Below are positions 34,091-43,059 of a DNA stretch of 64,000 bases, piece after piece. A model generated the notes under the pieces. It ran no database searches. It was not told where the DNA came from and saw only the letters and a list, made by a program, of their open reading frames with translations. This DNA comes from an uncultured Eubacteriales bacterium (GTDB taxonomy: Bacteria > Bacillota > Clostridia > Oscillospirales > Oscillospiraceae). Location: positions 19,614 to 83,613 of the forward strand of contig CAJKDY010000013.1 in the NCBI GenBank assembly GCA_905198835.1, read 5' to 3'. The translations under genes and the position numbers were made by a program. Each line of letters starts with the position of its first letter. Positions within the stretch are counted from its first letter, which is position 1.

Positions 34091-37000
34091 CTATTTATAT
34101 TCAAGAATGACGATTGACTCGCGAACTGAAATTCTCCCATATTTCCGCATCTGCTGCGGGCTGTTTCCCTTCATTCTCGCGACCATAATTTTTTTCGCCG
34201 TAAAGCCATATTGCTCCGCTATTTTGCATGCAATGTGATCCAATGGGATTACCACACCATTCCAGCGGCAGTTCGCTACGACAAAAGCAACCTTTGCCTT
34301 ATCCTGCAAAAACATCGGTAGCCGCTTGAAAAATGTGTCCAAATCATTAAAATACCCTGCAATCATATGGGGAATTTTGGCGTTGTTGCTTTTTTGCTTT
34401 CGTACCGCATCGATGATCGCATTGACTTCTGGCACAGAGCAAACAGGGTTCTCAGGGAGTGCTGCCTCCGTGTGGGAACAAAACGATTTCTTTACTAAAT
34501 CCGTATATTCTTTGTTGCTCCCAACCAAATTCAAAAGGCTCAATTCCGTCTTTTGCTGAGAGAAGTAATTATTTCTGTTGAGATATGGAGGAGATGTAAT
34601 AACAATACTCGCTTTGGGAGCAGCAATGCTAAAATCCCGAATATCTGCGCAGTACACGTGTGGTTTTGCTGAACCGACATTATGTGTGAGCACTGAAATG
34701 TCATCCAGCATAGTGCAAACCTTTTTCTTAAATATCTCGGTCACATCTGCATCTTCATCAATTAGTTTAATATTTAGTTTATTCACGCCTACATGGCTCT
34801 CATCGTTTAAAAATCGATAATGGGACCCGTGCTTTCGCATTACACTGATTTCCTCCTGCACAGATATCAGCGCCAAAAACAAAAAATCCTTTTCTATTGG
34901 TTCAAGCTCACTTGCCCGAATCCAGTGCTGTATATGCACTGTCTGCGCCAGTATGTACGGGTAAAACGCTTTCAAAAGGAAGCTTTTAAATTGCAAGTCT
35001 CCGAAATCATATATAAAACCCTGTTTAAGCATACGAATAGATTCAGAGATGTGTTTCGCATTTTCAGATGTCCAGTCATGTGTTTTAACGCGGGTGATCC
35101 AGCATGACAGGGGGGAAACATCACAACCTACAGATTTGATACCGTTATTCTTACTTGCCAGCAGTGTAGTGCCGCCACCGCAAAACGGGTCAAAAACGAT
35201 ATCTTTGCTTGAAGCATGAAACTCCGAAAGCAGCCGATGCACTAGGGTGGTTGAATATCCCTGTGTGTACTTATACCATCTCTGAACAGGCATTTTCTTA
35301 TCGTTTTGATAGGTTACCAAAGTCCGATATTCCGGGTGGCTTTCATGCAATGTATTGTAGCAAGTTAATTCTACAGGGAGATACCTCTCCCGTTCTTCCG
35401 GCGTTAAATCAGGATAGGCGGTATCTACCAGCACGTCATCATATTTATCCATTTGTCCGTTTGGGCTTTCCGGTATTGTACTGGTGTGTCCTTTCCGGGG
35501 CATTGACGTGGCATGATATTTGCTTAATTCGGAGGCAATTTTATTGACTAGCCTCTTAGAAAAACCGAAAGAACCAGCAACTATCCAGTTAAGCTGATGC
35601 CACAACGAGTCGTTTTCCGGTTTCTTTGACAACTGAGCTACTGTGGACATCAGTTGTTCGTCATGCAGAATATCAATTCTTGGCAGGAAAATGTTTTGCG
35701 CATGGCTTTTGTACATCCGAAACCACCCACTGTGTAGATTTGTACCTATGCAGCGATATTGATATTCCATGACCTCCGTCGACAGGATGAATGACCATGC
35801 CAGCATTTCGCGTTGTTCCATATTATTTAACGGAACGAGCGCGTATCCTGCGCTGAAGCATATCTTCCCCTCCACATCTGCAGCAAACTCTGCTCGCGGC
35901 ATCATTTCCTTAATAAATATTTTTGGGCTATCCATCGTAGACAAGCTTTGGGGCCGGCTATACCCGTACCAGTCCTTTCTTCCAATCTGAGCTGCCTCTA
36001 TCTGTTGTTGCAATCTTGTATATGCGTGGGGATTTTGCTTTGCAAAATGAGCTTCTGGCACGATCATACTTCTGCCCTGGCAAGATGTATAGGGCCATAT
36101 AATCCTTTGTCTCGATAAAATGTATCCGCGCTTTATATTTGTACCGTCTACATAGTCCCGGATGCATGGTTCCCGCGGAAAGACACCTTCTACAATGAAT
36201 GCTTTGTTGTTGCCAGTGCGGAATCCTTGCGAGATTGCAAACATGGAGGTCAGCGGTAGTCCGTTTTTTCGAATTTGTTGTAAAAAGGCGTTCTCCCTTT
36301 CTGACCTGAATTCCCAAGGAAAGGAGAAAAGCTGCCTGCTGCTATAAGTACTCTTGTGTGTTTGCAATGACCTGAGAATGTCCTCAATTTTGGCCGCTTT
36401 TGCAAGCGGGGCATAATCATAATGAAAGCTATATTCTGCTGTTGGCATGGCCTTTTCAAAAATCAACACACAAATGTAGGTTGTTTTATCTTCAAATATC
36501 TGATTGTCTCCAAAATCGATGACTTCCAGAATCCGAACATGATGGGCAAGGTGTTCGCAAATTTGTTTCCCATAGGCAGAGAAAAAAACTTTTCGAGGCA
36601 AAATTAGCCCGCATATACCACCTTCTTTTAGCAACTGAATCGCTTTCGCAATAAAAGCGACCGACAAATCGTATGCTCCCCTTACAAATCTGCTGTAAAA
36701 CTGATCGCCATCAAGGCGCGTTTTCAGGACTTGCGGCATGTTCTGTACACGAACATAGGGGGGATTGCCTACCAAAACGTCAAAGCAATCTGTGTATTCC
36801 TCTGTATCGAATAGAGTATCCAGGTGCTCAATACTGTTCTGCACGGATGCATAATAGCGACAGGACATTTGGAACAACATCTGATTTTTTTCAAAGGAAA
36901 GTGTATTTGTATTCGGGAAATACCGGTTCAGCGCATTGATAAATACACCCATTCCGGAGCAAAAGTCACCAACGACTGTTGCCCCGGAAGGATGATAGTA

Positions 37001-37162
37001 ATCTTTGCATTTTTTTACAATAAAATCCGCTAAAGAAAAGGGGGTTAACACGATGCCGTCAGAAATAATCTCATGTTCGGTGAGCTGAGCAGTCCCCAAA
37101 AGGTTTATTTCGTCCGGAGTTAAGTCTACTAAACAATGTGTTTCTTGTTGCTTTTCACACAT
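34091..37162 (-). CDS. Fused two-domain DNA methyltransferase (N6-adenine type plus SPPY-type)
   Basis: 1023 residues. The N-terminal half is a TaqI/Eco57I-like gamma-class enzyme: SAM motif GDFCSGMG (about 65-72), catalytic NPPY (133-136), FRTGNNKAFIV (about 315) and a target-recognition region to about 550. The second half is another amino-methyltransferase: motif DPFCGGGTT (658-666) comes before SPPY (857-860) with about 190 residues between, an alpha-like order. Two methylases in one chain fit protection of both strands of an asymmetric site. AT-rich, with GAGGTGA before the ATG. It faces the putative endonuclease gene. The target base of each half (N6A versus N4C) cannot be fixed here. 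Confidence 0.85.
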   Translation of the reverse strand: MCEKQQETHCLVDLTPDEINLLGTAQLTEHEIISDGIVLTPFSLADFIVKKCKDYYHPSGATVVGDFCSGMGVFINALNRYFPNTNTLSFEKNQMLFQMSCRYYASVQNSIEHLDTLFDTEEYTDCFDVLVGNPPYVRVQNMPQVLKTRLDGDQFYSRFVRGAYDLSVAFIAKAIQLLKEGGICGLILPRKVFFSAYGKQICEHLAHHVRILEVIDFGDNQIFEDKTTYICVLIFEKAMPTAEYSFHYDYAPLAKAAKIEDILRSLQTHKSTYSSRQLFSFPWEFRSERENAFLQQIRKNGLPLTSMFAISQGFRTGNNKAFIVEGVFPREPCIRDYVDGTNIKRGYILSRQRIIWPYTSCQGRSMIVPEAHFAKQNPHAYTRLQQQIEAAQIGRKDWYGYSRPQSLSTMDSPKIFIKEMMPRAEFAADVEGKICFSAGYALVPLNNMEQREMLAWSFILSTEVMEYQYRCIGTNLHSGWFRMYKSHAQNIFLPRIDILHDEQLMSTVAQLSKKPENDSLWHQLNWIVAGSFGFSKRLVNKIASELSKYHATSMPRKGHTSTIPESPNGQMDKYDDVLVDTAYPDLTPEERERYLPVELTCYNTLHESHPEYRTLVTYQNDKKMPVQRWYKYTQGYSTTLVHRLLSEFHASSKDIVFDPFCGGGTTLLASKNNGIKSVGCDVSPLSCWITRVKTHDWTSENAKHISESIRMLKQGFIYDFGDLQFKSFLLKAFYPYILAQTVHIQHWIRASELEPIEKDFLFLALISVQEEISVMRKHGSHYRFLNDESHVGVNKLNIKLIDEDADVTEIFKKKVCTMLDDISVLTHNVGSAKPHVYCADIRDFSIAAPKASIVITSPPYLNRNNYFSQQKTELSLLNLVGSNKEYTDLVKKSFCSHTEAALPENPVCSVPEVNAIIDAVRKQKSNNAKIPHMIAGYFNDLDTFFKRLPMFLQDKAKVAFVVANCRWNGVVIPLDHIACKIAEQYGFTAKKIMVARMKGNSPQQMRKYGRISVRESIVILEYK

Positions 37163-37202
37163 GATATCGTACTCACCTCATCACGAGAAGAATCCCACGT
37201 GA

Positions 37203-37231
37203 ATTATACCACGATTAGAGCAACCTTTCAA
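37203..37231 (-). promoter_or_regulatory. Promoter of the methyltransferase gene
   Basis: Minus-strand TTGAAA (37226-37231) and TATAAT (37203-37208) with 17-base spacing, about 40 bases before the ATG at 37162. Confidence 0.75.
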
Positions 37232-37293
37232 GCCGATTGTATAATTTAATACTCAGCTTTTTACTGACTGAATGTGAATGATACAATCACCTA

Positions 37294-37326
37294 TCAACCC
37301 ACCCGCATTTTTTGCGGGTGGGTTGA
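37294..37326. terminator. Strong hairpin upstream of the methyltransferase gene
   Basis: A perfect 14-bp inverted repeat TCAACCCACCCGCA / TGCGGGTGGGTTGA with a T5 loop, followed by CTTTGG. It could be the terminator of a lost upstream gene or an insertion scar at the island boundary. Confidence 0.55.
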
Positions 37327-37429
37327 CTTTGGCAGGAAAGATTTGCCCTCAAGGTTAATTGTTGCCTGCTCACGGGGCTCTTAAGTAAGGGACGAAGTGA
37401 CCCAAAGCATTATGGACTACAAGGGAACG

Positions 37430-37994
37430 CTCCAATCCAGCGTGGTACAGCGCTGCTCTCAGAGAAAAGGTGAAAATGGAATGCACAAAAAGCTGCCGCA
37501 AAAACTAAAAGGGACTGCCTGCTCGGCTACCCGCCGCTATGGCAGGATTGGTATGGGTATCTTTGGCGAATACCGCACTGCGGATATCGGCCACTGTGTA
37601 GAGGGGATGGCACTCTGTCTGACTTGGTGCAGGATATTGTGGACATCATGGACTCCTATACCAAGTGCAGTCCCTCAGGCTCTGGCATCCGCATTATCTT
37701 TAAAACGGAAGGGGTGGAATATGATGGAACTGGGTACTACATCAACAATCGCAGCCTGAGAGTCATGTGTCTGGCTACGCCCAAAAACTCGTCACCTTGA
37801 CTGGTAATGCCATCAAGGAAAAAGGTGTAGAGGAGCTTAGCACTGAATTGCTGACTATCCTGGAAAAGTATATGACCAAGCCAACGCCTCCTTCGGCACA
37901 GGCTGCAAGGGGTCCTGGAAGTTATCTGTCGGATGCATCTGTCATCACTAAGGCCAGTCCATCCAAGCAGGATGAGAAGTCCCCCTCCCTGTAG
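37430..37994 (+). pseudogene. Decayed phage/plasmid-type primase N-terminal domain
   Basis: Three pieces in shifted frames read on as one protein. Piece 1 is GMGIFGEYRTADIGHCVEG (to about 37605). Piece 2 is LSDLVQDIVDIMDSYTK then CSPSGSGIRIIFKTEG and YYINNRSLRVM (about 37615-37797, ending in a stop). Piece 3 is YAQKLVTLTGNAIKEKGVEE up to the stop at 37994. The MDSYTxxSPSGxGIxIxFK and KxVTxTGN motifs are those of the bifunctional primase/polymerase domain at the N-terminus of phage and plasmid primase-helicases. At least two frameshifts, so dead. The rest of 37163-38211 holds no intact gene. Confidence 0.6.
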
Positions 37995-38119
37995 AAGGGA
38001 GACGTCCCGAAAAGGAAAACCACAGTGAAGCAAACCTTACACTTTGCTCTACGCAAGTACACAGGTACAGCGCATACAGATCGTGTAGAACTGTGTCAGA
38101 GAGTTCAATCCGCCGCTAC

Positions 38120-38171
38120 AAAAAAACGACAAGGAATTGGCATAGTCGTGAAATGCGACTATGCCAATTCC
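38120..38171 (-). terminator. Terminator of pncB
   Basis: Perfect 16-bp stem GGAATTGGCATAGTCG / CGACTATGCCAATTCC, followed on the minus strand by TTGTCGTTTTTTTG. It lies about 40 bases past the pncB stop. Confidence 0.85.
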
Positions 38172-38211
38172 TCCAGAGGTCATAAATCCCTTAGCTGTCT
38201 CGCCTTTTTGC

Positions 38212-39657
38212 TTACGCCTTGTGTCCTTGCTCTTTCAGCAGCTCCTGCTTGATGTGCCAGAGTCTGGGGGAGAGGTCCACGTAGTAGTTGTGGGGATTCT
38301 CAAAGCGCTTGACCTCGTCCCAGAGAGTGTCCACCTGCTGGGCGCAGTAGGCCCTCGCCTCCTCCAGCGTGGGCGTCTGGTAGACCAGCTTGCCGCTTTG
38401 GAAGATGGGCTGCAGCAGGGGCACGGCCTTGTAGTCGGTGAGGGTCTGGCTCTTCCAGGTGGCCTGGGGATCGAAGAGCTCCAGGGGCCCTTCCACCTTT
38501 TCGTCGTGAACAGCGATATAGTCGGCAAAGGCCATGCCGGTGTCCGGCTCGAAGAGGCGGTAGACCTTCTTGAAGTGGGGGGTGGTGATCTTGGCGGGGT
38601 TTTCGCTGACCTTGATCTTGGGAATGACCGTACCGTCGTCGTCCTCGATGGCCACCAGCTTATAGACCCCGCCGAAGACGGGCTGGGACTTGGAGGTAAT
38701 GAGCCGCTCGCCCACGCCGAAGGCGTCCAGCTGGGCGCCCTGCTGAATGAGGTCCCGGATGATGTATTCATCCAGGGAGTTGGAGGCCACGATCTTACAC
38801 TCGGTCCAGCCCGCCGCGTCCAGCATCTTTCGGGCCTTTTGGGACAGGTAGGTCAGGTCGCCCGAGTCGATGCGGATGGCGCAGTTTTTGATGCCCTGGG
38901 GCTTCAAAACAGCGTCAAAGGCCCGAATGGCGTTGGGCACGCCGGACTTTAAGACGTTGTAGGTGTCCACCAGCAAGGTGGAGGCGGTGGGGTAGAGCTT
39001 GCAGTAGGTCTCAAAGGCGGTATACTCGTCAGGGAACATCTGGACCCAGGAGTGGGCCATGGTGCCGGTGGCGGGGGCGCCGTAGATCTGGTCGGCCATG
39101 GCGCAGGCGGTGCCGCTGGCCCCGGCCAGATAGGCCGCCCGGGCCCCCAGAATGGCGGCGTCCGGGCCCTGGGCCCGGCGGGAGCCGAACTCGCTGACCG
39201 GCCGGCCCTGGGCGGAGCGAACGATGCGGTTGGTCTTGGTGGCGATCAGGCTCTGGTGGTTCAGCGTCAGCAGGATAAAGGTCTCCACGAACTGGGCCTG
39301 GATGGCCTTGGCCCGGACGGTGAGGATGGGCTCGCCGGGGAAGATGGGCGTCCCCTCGGGCACGGCCCACACATCGCCCTCAAAGCGAAAGGAGCGAAGA
39401 TAGTCCAAAAACTCCTCTTTGAAGCAGCCCTTGCTCCGGAGATAGGCGATGTCGTCGTCGTCAAAGCGGAGGTTTTGGATGTAGTCGATGACCTGCTCCA
39501 GCCCCGCGGCAATGGCGAAGCCGCCGCCGTCGGGCACGTCCCGGAAGAAGACGTCGAAGTAGCAGACCTTGTCCTTCATGGGTGTTTGGAAGTAGCCGTT
39601 GCCCATGGTCAGCTCGTAAAAGTCAAAGAGCATGGTGTGGTTATCCCGAATTTTCAT
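38212..39657 (-). CDS. pncB: Nicotinate phosphoribosyltransferase
   Basis: 481 residues. Joins nicotinate and PRPP to give nicotinate mononucleotide in NAD salvage (Preiss-Handler route). The N-terminus DFYELTMGNGYFQ is the family signature; FGSRRAQGPDAA (about 172) and AIRIDSGDLTYLSQKARKML (about 270) cover the phosphate-binding and active-site regions, and GVGERLITSKSQPVFGGVYKL follows the substrate loop. Its own promoter and terminator make it monocistronic. It diverges from the yitT-like/sirtuin operon, another NAD-linked gene set. Confidence 0.95.
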   Translation of the reverse strand: MKIRDNHTMLFDFYELTMGNGYFQTPMKDKVCYFDVFFRDVPDGGGFAIAAGLEQVIDYIQNLRFDDDDIAYLRSKGCFKEEFLDYLRSFRFEGDVWAVPEGTPIFPGEPILTVRAKAIQAQFVETFILLTLNHQSLIATKTNRIVRSAQGRPVSEFGSRRAQGPDAAILGARAAYLAGASGTACAMADQIYGAPATGTMAHSWVQMFPDEYTAFETYCKLYPTASTLLVDTYNVLKSGVPNAIRAFDAVLKPQGIKNCAIRIDSGDLTYLSQKARKMLDAAGWTECKIVASNSLDEYIIRDLIQQGAQLDAFGVGERLITSKSQPVFGGVYKLVAIEDDDGTVIPKIKVSENPAKITTPHFKKVYRLFEPDTGMAFADYIAVHDEKVEGPLELFDPQATWKSQTLTDYKAVPLLQPIFQSGKLVYQTPTLEEARAYCAQQVDTLWDEVKRFENPHNYYVDLSPRLWHIKQELLKEQGHKA

Positions 39658-39692
39658 GGTGGGAGCGCCCTCCTTTTGGCCAGGTTGGCTCT

Positions 39693-39720
39693 ATTATACG
39701 CCAAATCCAGAAAAATGCAA
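39693..39720 (-). promoter_or_regulatory. Promoter of pncB
   Basis: Minus-strand TTGCAT (39715-39720) and TATAAT (39693-39698) with 16-base spacing. Confidence 0.65.
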
Positions 39721-39722
39721 CC

Positions 39723-39751
39723 TTGCCTTTTGGGGTGTGATAAGATACAAT
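39723..39751 (+). promoter_or_regulatory. Promoter of the yitT-like/sirtuin operon
   Basis: TTGCCT (39723-39728) and TACAAT (39746-39751) with 17-base spacing, immediately back to back with the pncB promoter. Confidence 0.65.
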
Positions 39752-39775
39752 AAAAGAAAAAAGGAGGTGGCCGGA

Positions 39776-40651
39776 GTGAAGAAGCTCAAGGGTCAGCTGC
39801 GGGTGAAAAATTTCCTGTGCCTGACCCTGGCCGGGATCATCAACGCCTTTGGGGTGACGGTGTTCCTCATGCCCGTCAAGCTCTACGACAGCGGGATGTC
39901 GGGCACGTCTATGCTGCTGAGCCAGGTGACGCCTGATTGGCTGAGCCTGTCTTTCTTCCTGGTGGCGCTGAACGTGCCGCTGTTTCTCTACGGCCTTCGC
40001 AAGCAGGGGCCGGCCTTCACCGTCTACGCCATCTATGCTGTGGCCGTCTACGCGCTGTGCGCCGCCCTCATTACGGACGTTTTGCCCATCGATGTGTCCT
40101 TTGCCTCCCCGCTGGCGGGGACGGACCTGCTTTTGTGCGCTCTCTTTGGCGGGGCCATCTCCGGTATAGGCAGCGGCCTTGCCATCCGCTACGGTGGGGC
40201 CATGGACGGCATGGAGGTGCTGGCGGTGATCTTCGCCAAGCGTTTGGGGCTGTCGGTGGGCACCTTTGTGATGCTCTATAATACCCTGCTCTACATCCTC
40301 TGCGGTTTCGTGGTGGGCAGCTGGATCCTGCCGCTTTACTCCATCGTCACTTATTTTGCCGCGTTGAAGACCCTGGACTTTATCGTGGAGGGCCTGAACC
40401 GCTCCAAGGCCGCCTTCATCGTCACCGTCAAGCCCAAGGAGGTCTGCCGCGCTCTGGGGGACGCCTTTGGCAGCGCGGGCACCAGCATGGAGGCCAAGGG
40501 CGGCTATACCGGTCAGGACCGGGCCATGATCTATTTTGTGGTCAACCGCTTCCAGATCGGCCGGGTCCGGGACGTGATCCACGACGTAGACCCCGACGCC
40601 TACATCACCATCAGCGAGGTGGCCGATATCTTTGCCGCCAACCACGCCTAA
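39776..40651 (+). CDS. YitT-family membrane protein (DUF2179 C-terminus)
   Basis: 291 residues from GTG 39776, 5 bases after AAGGAGGTGG. Five or six transmembrane helices (about 10-200), including the typical GIINAFGVTVFLMPVKLY and the SGIGSGLAIRYGGAMDGMEV loop, then a cytoplasmic DUF2179-type domain starting SKAAFIVTVKPKEV and ending near ITISEVADIFA. YitT proteins are probable transporters of unknown substrate. It is 12 bases before the sirtuin gene. Confidence 0.88.
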   Translation: MKKLKGQLRVKNFLCLTLAGIINAFGVTVFLMPVKLYDSGMSGTSMLLSQVTPDWLSLSFFLVALNVPLFLYGLRKQGPAFTVYAIYAVAVYALCAALITDVLPIDVSFASPLAGTDLLLCALFGGAISGIGSGLAIRYGGAMDGMEVLAVIFAKRLGLSVGTFVMLYNTLLYILCGFVVGSWILPLYSIVTYFAALKTLDFIVEGLNRSKAAFIVTVKPKEVCRALGDAFGSAGTSMEAKGGYTGQDRAMIYFVVNRFQIGRVRDVIHDVDPDAYITISEVADIFAANHA

Positions 40652-40663
40652 GGAGGAAGAGAC

Positions 40664-41386
40664 GTGAACGAGCTGGAAACGCTGGAGCAATGGCTCCAAG
40701 AGAGCCAAAACATCGTCTTCTTCGGCGGCGCGGGCTGCTCCACCGAGTCGGGGGTGCCCGATTTTAGAAGTGTGGACGGTCTCTATCACCAGCAGTACGA
40801 CTACCCGCCGGAGACCATTCTGTCCCACAGCTTTTTTGTGGCCCGGACCGAGGAGTTTTACCGCTTTTATAAGGCCAAGATGCTGATGCTGGACGCCAAG
40901 CCCAACCCGGCCCATCTGGCGTTGGCGAAGCTGGAACACCAGGGCAAACTCCGGGCCGTGGTCACTCAGAATATCGACGGGCTCCACCAGGCCGCGGGGT
41001 CCAAGGCGGTCTTTGAGCTTCACGGCTCGGTCCACCGAAACTACTGCACCAAGTGCGGCAAATTCTTCGATGCGGCCTATCTGAAGGCGGCTCCCGGCGT
41101 GCCCCGGTGCGACGCCTGCGGCGGGCTTATCAAGCCCGACGTGGTGCTCTATGAGGAGGGGCTGGATGAAGCGGTGATGGAGGGGGCGATCCGGGCCATT
41201 CAGGAGGCGGATCTACTCATCATCGGCGGTACGTCTTTGGTGGTCTACCCCGCGGCGGGTCTGGTGCGCTACTACCGGGGAAACCGGCTGGTCCTCATCA
41301 ACAAGGACGCCACCCCCTATGACGACAACGCCGACTTGGTCCTCCATGCCCCCATCGGACAAGTGCTGTCCAGTGTTGTGAGGTGA
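40664..41386 (+). CDS. cobB: NAD-dependent protein deacylase (sirtuin, SIR2 family)
   Basis: 240 residues from GTG 40664 with AGGAGGAAG before it. Removes acyl groups from lysine using NAD. NAD-binding GAGCSTESGVPDFRS (23-37), TQNIDGLH (101-108), catalytic His120 in FELHGSVHRN, and zinc Cys at 128, 131, 149 and 152. Lies between a YitT-like membrane protein and a secreted beta-helix protein in one operon, and faces pncB. Acyl preference is not readable from the sequence. Confidence 0.95.
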   Translation: MNELETLEQWLQESQNIVFFGGAGCSTESGVPDFRSVDGLYHQQYDYPPETILSHSFFVARTEEFYRFYKAKMLMLDAKPNPAHLALAKLEHQGKLRAVVTQNIDGLHQAAGSKAVFELHGSVHRNYCTKCGKFFDAAYLKAAPGVPRCDACGGLIKPDVVLYEEGLDEAVMEGAIRAIQEADLLIIGGTSLVVYPAAGLVRYYRGNRLVLINKDATPYDDNADLVLHAPIGQVLSSVVR

Positions 41387-41391
41387 ACGCT

Positions 41392-42996
41392 ATGTGGAAA
41401 AGACTGCTTTTGACTCTGACGCTGGCCCTGAGCTTGGCCACGGCTGCTTCGGCGCTGGAGACGGAGGTGACTATGCGCAGTCTGGTGAACGTCTCCGGCG
41501 GCGTGGAGCTGAGTTATCATGTGGCAAGCTCCGCCGACCAGGCGGTGGAGGGCCTGGCTTTGGCTGCCCTTTATGACGCGAAGGGCGCGCTGCTGGACCT
41601 GCAGGCTCAGACGGTGGAGCTGGCCGCCGGCGGCTGGCAGGATATGCGCTTCCTCTTTGACCCCCAAAATGCCGCCTCCTCGGCCAAAGTCTTTGTGCTG
41701 GATAGCATGTCTGGGCTCCGGCCCCTAAGCGCCGCCGGGTCAATAAAGCTGTCGGAGGAGGTCCCCATCGGCAGTTGGGCCGAGCTTGTAGAGCAGGCGG
41801 CCAAGGCCCCCGCGGGGACGGTCTTTCGGCTGCGCGGCGGCGCAATCCCCTGCGACAGCGAGCTAAAGTTGAAGGCAACCCGGCCGTTGACCATCCGGGG
41901 CAGTGACAAGGGGACGACGATCCTGGACTTCTCGGCGTGGAGCGACGGTCTGCTCAACACGGAGAAGGAGGTAAGCGCCACCGGCATCTCCATCAACGGC
42001 AGCAACGTCACCCTGGAAAACCTCATCGTCCAAGGTGCGCCCGGCGTGGGCGTGCGGATGCGGGGCTCTGGTAGCGGCTACAATCTGGCTCAGAACGTGG
42101 TGGCTCGCTATAACCACAACTCCGGATTCTATCTCTCCGATTCCGCCCACCACTGCACCCTGCGCCAGTGCGACGCCTACCGCAATCTGGACATTTACAA
42201 AAAGGGCCAGGACGCCGACGGCTTTTCCGTCAGCTTGTCCCTGGGCGCCCACACGCTGCTGGACAACTGTCGGGCCTTTGAAAACGCCGACGACGCCTAT
42301 GACAACTTCAATAACCACAACGACGTGACCTATCTTGACTGCTACGCCTGGAATAACGGCGGCATCGACTGCTACACCGGCCAGCAGGATGTGGATCGGG
42401 GCCTTCCGGTGGATCGGGACCTGGGCCTGGTACGGCTGATGTGCAAGGAGAGCCCGGCCTTTGCTGAAGCCCTGGACCAGGGACGCTTTGTCTTGCCGCT
42501 GGAGATGAAGGTAGTGGTACGCAAGGCGGACAAGTCGGGGCCGGAGGAGGTCACCCTGGGCGAATATATCACCACCGTCTGGGAGGGCAACGGCAACGGC
42601 TTTAAGCTGGGCTCAGGGGACAGCAGCCACGGCCCCATAGTGGGCCCGGAGGGCTTCCGGCGGCTGGAGCGCTGTATTTCCTTTGATAACTACGCTAAGG
42701 GTTTTGACCGCAACAACGGCCGCTTCACCACGTCTGTGACCAGCTTTTTGAGCTTTGGCAACCGCAAGCGCAACTACTGGAGCGACCAGCTGGCTGACCC
42801 GATGGTAAAAAACGCCCTGAGCTACAATGGCGGCGAGCCAAACGGCACGGATCAGAACTTCCCCATCACCGCTCTGGACGCGGTCCGGGGCGAGGCTATG
42901 GCCCAGACGGTCTACCGCCGGACCGCGGAGTTGGAGGAACTGCTTCGAAGCGATATCATCCCAGGACGCTTTCTCATCGACCCGGTGTGGTCCTAA
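41392..42996 (+). CDS. Secreted right-handed beta-helix protein (pectate-lyase-like)
   Basis: 534 residues from ATG 41392, 5 bases after the sirtuin stop. A signal peptide (MWKRLLLTLTLALSLATAAS, cleavage near SALE) directs export. Residues about 30-120 form a beta-sandwich. From about 130 a parallel beta-helix is evident from repeated short strands (ISINGSNVTLENLIVQGAPG, NVVARYNHNSGFYLSDSAHH, CRAFENADDAYDNFNNHN). The His/Asn/Asp-rich turns and NGNGFKLGSGDSS followed by CISFDNYAKGFDRNN resemble PL9-type pectate lyases. Catalytic identity is uncertain; it may be a polysaccharide-binding or lyase protein. Confidence 0.75.
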   Translation: MWKRLLLTLTLALSLATAASALETEVTMRSLVNVSGGVELSYHVASSADQAVEGLALAALYDAKGALLDLQAQTVELAAGGWQDMRFLFDPQNAASSAKVFVLDSMSGLRPLSAAGSIKLSEEVPIGSWAELVEQAAKAPAGTVFRLRGGAIPCDSELKLKATRPLTIRGSDKGTTILDFSAWSDGLLNTEKEVSATGISINGSNVTLENLIVQGAPGVGVRMRGSGSGYNLAQNVVARYNHNSGFYLSDSAHHCTLRQCDAYRNLDIYKKGQDADGFSVSLSLGAHTLLDNCRAFENADDAYDNFNNHNDVTYLDCYAWNNGGIDCYTGQQDVDRGLPVDRDLGLVRLMCKESPAFAEALDQGRFVLPLEMKVVVRKADKSGPEEVTLGEYITTVWEGNGNGFKLGSGDSSHGPIVGPEGFRRLERCISFDNYAKGFDRNNGRFTTSVTSFLSFGNRKRNYWSDQLADPMVKNALSYNGGEPNGTDQNFPITALDAVRGEAMAQTVYRRTAELEELLRSDIIPGRFLIDPVWS

Positions 42997-43007
42997 AAGT
43001 AAAGAGG

Positions 43008-43040
43008 ACGCCCGCAAGCCAAGGGCTTGCGGGCGTTTTT
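43008..43040 (+). terminator. Terminator of the yitT-sirtuin-beta-helix operon
   Basis: ACGCCCGCAAGCC / GGCTTGCGGGCGT stem with an AAG loop followed by TTTT. Confidence 0.9.
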
Positions 43041-43059
43041 ACGCGAAGGGCGGCGTGGT

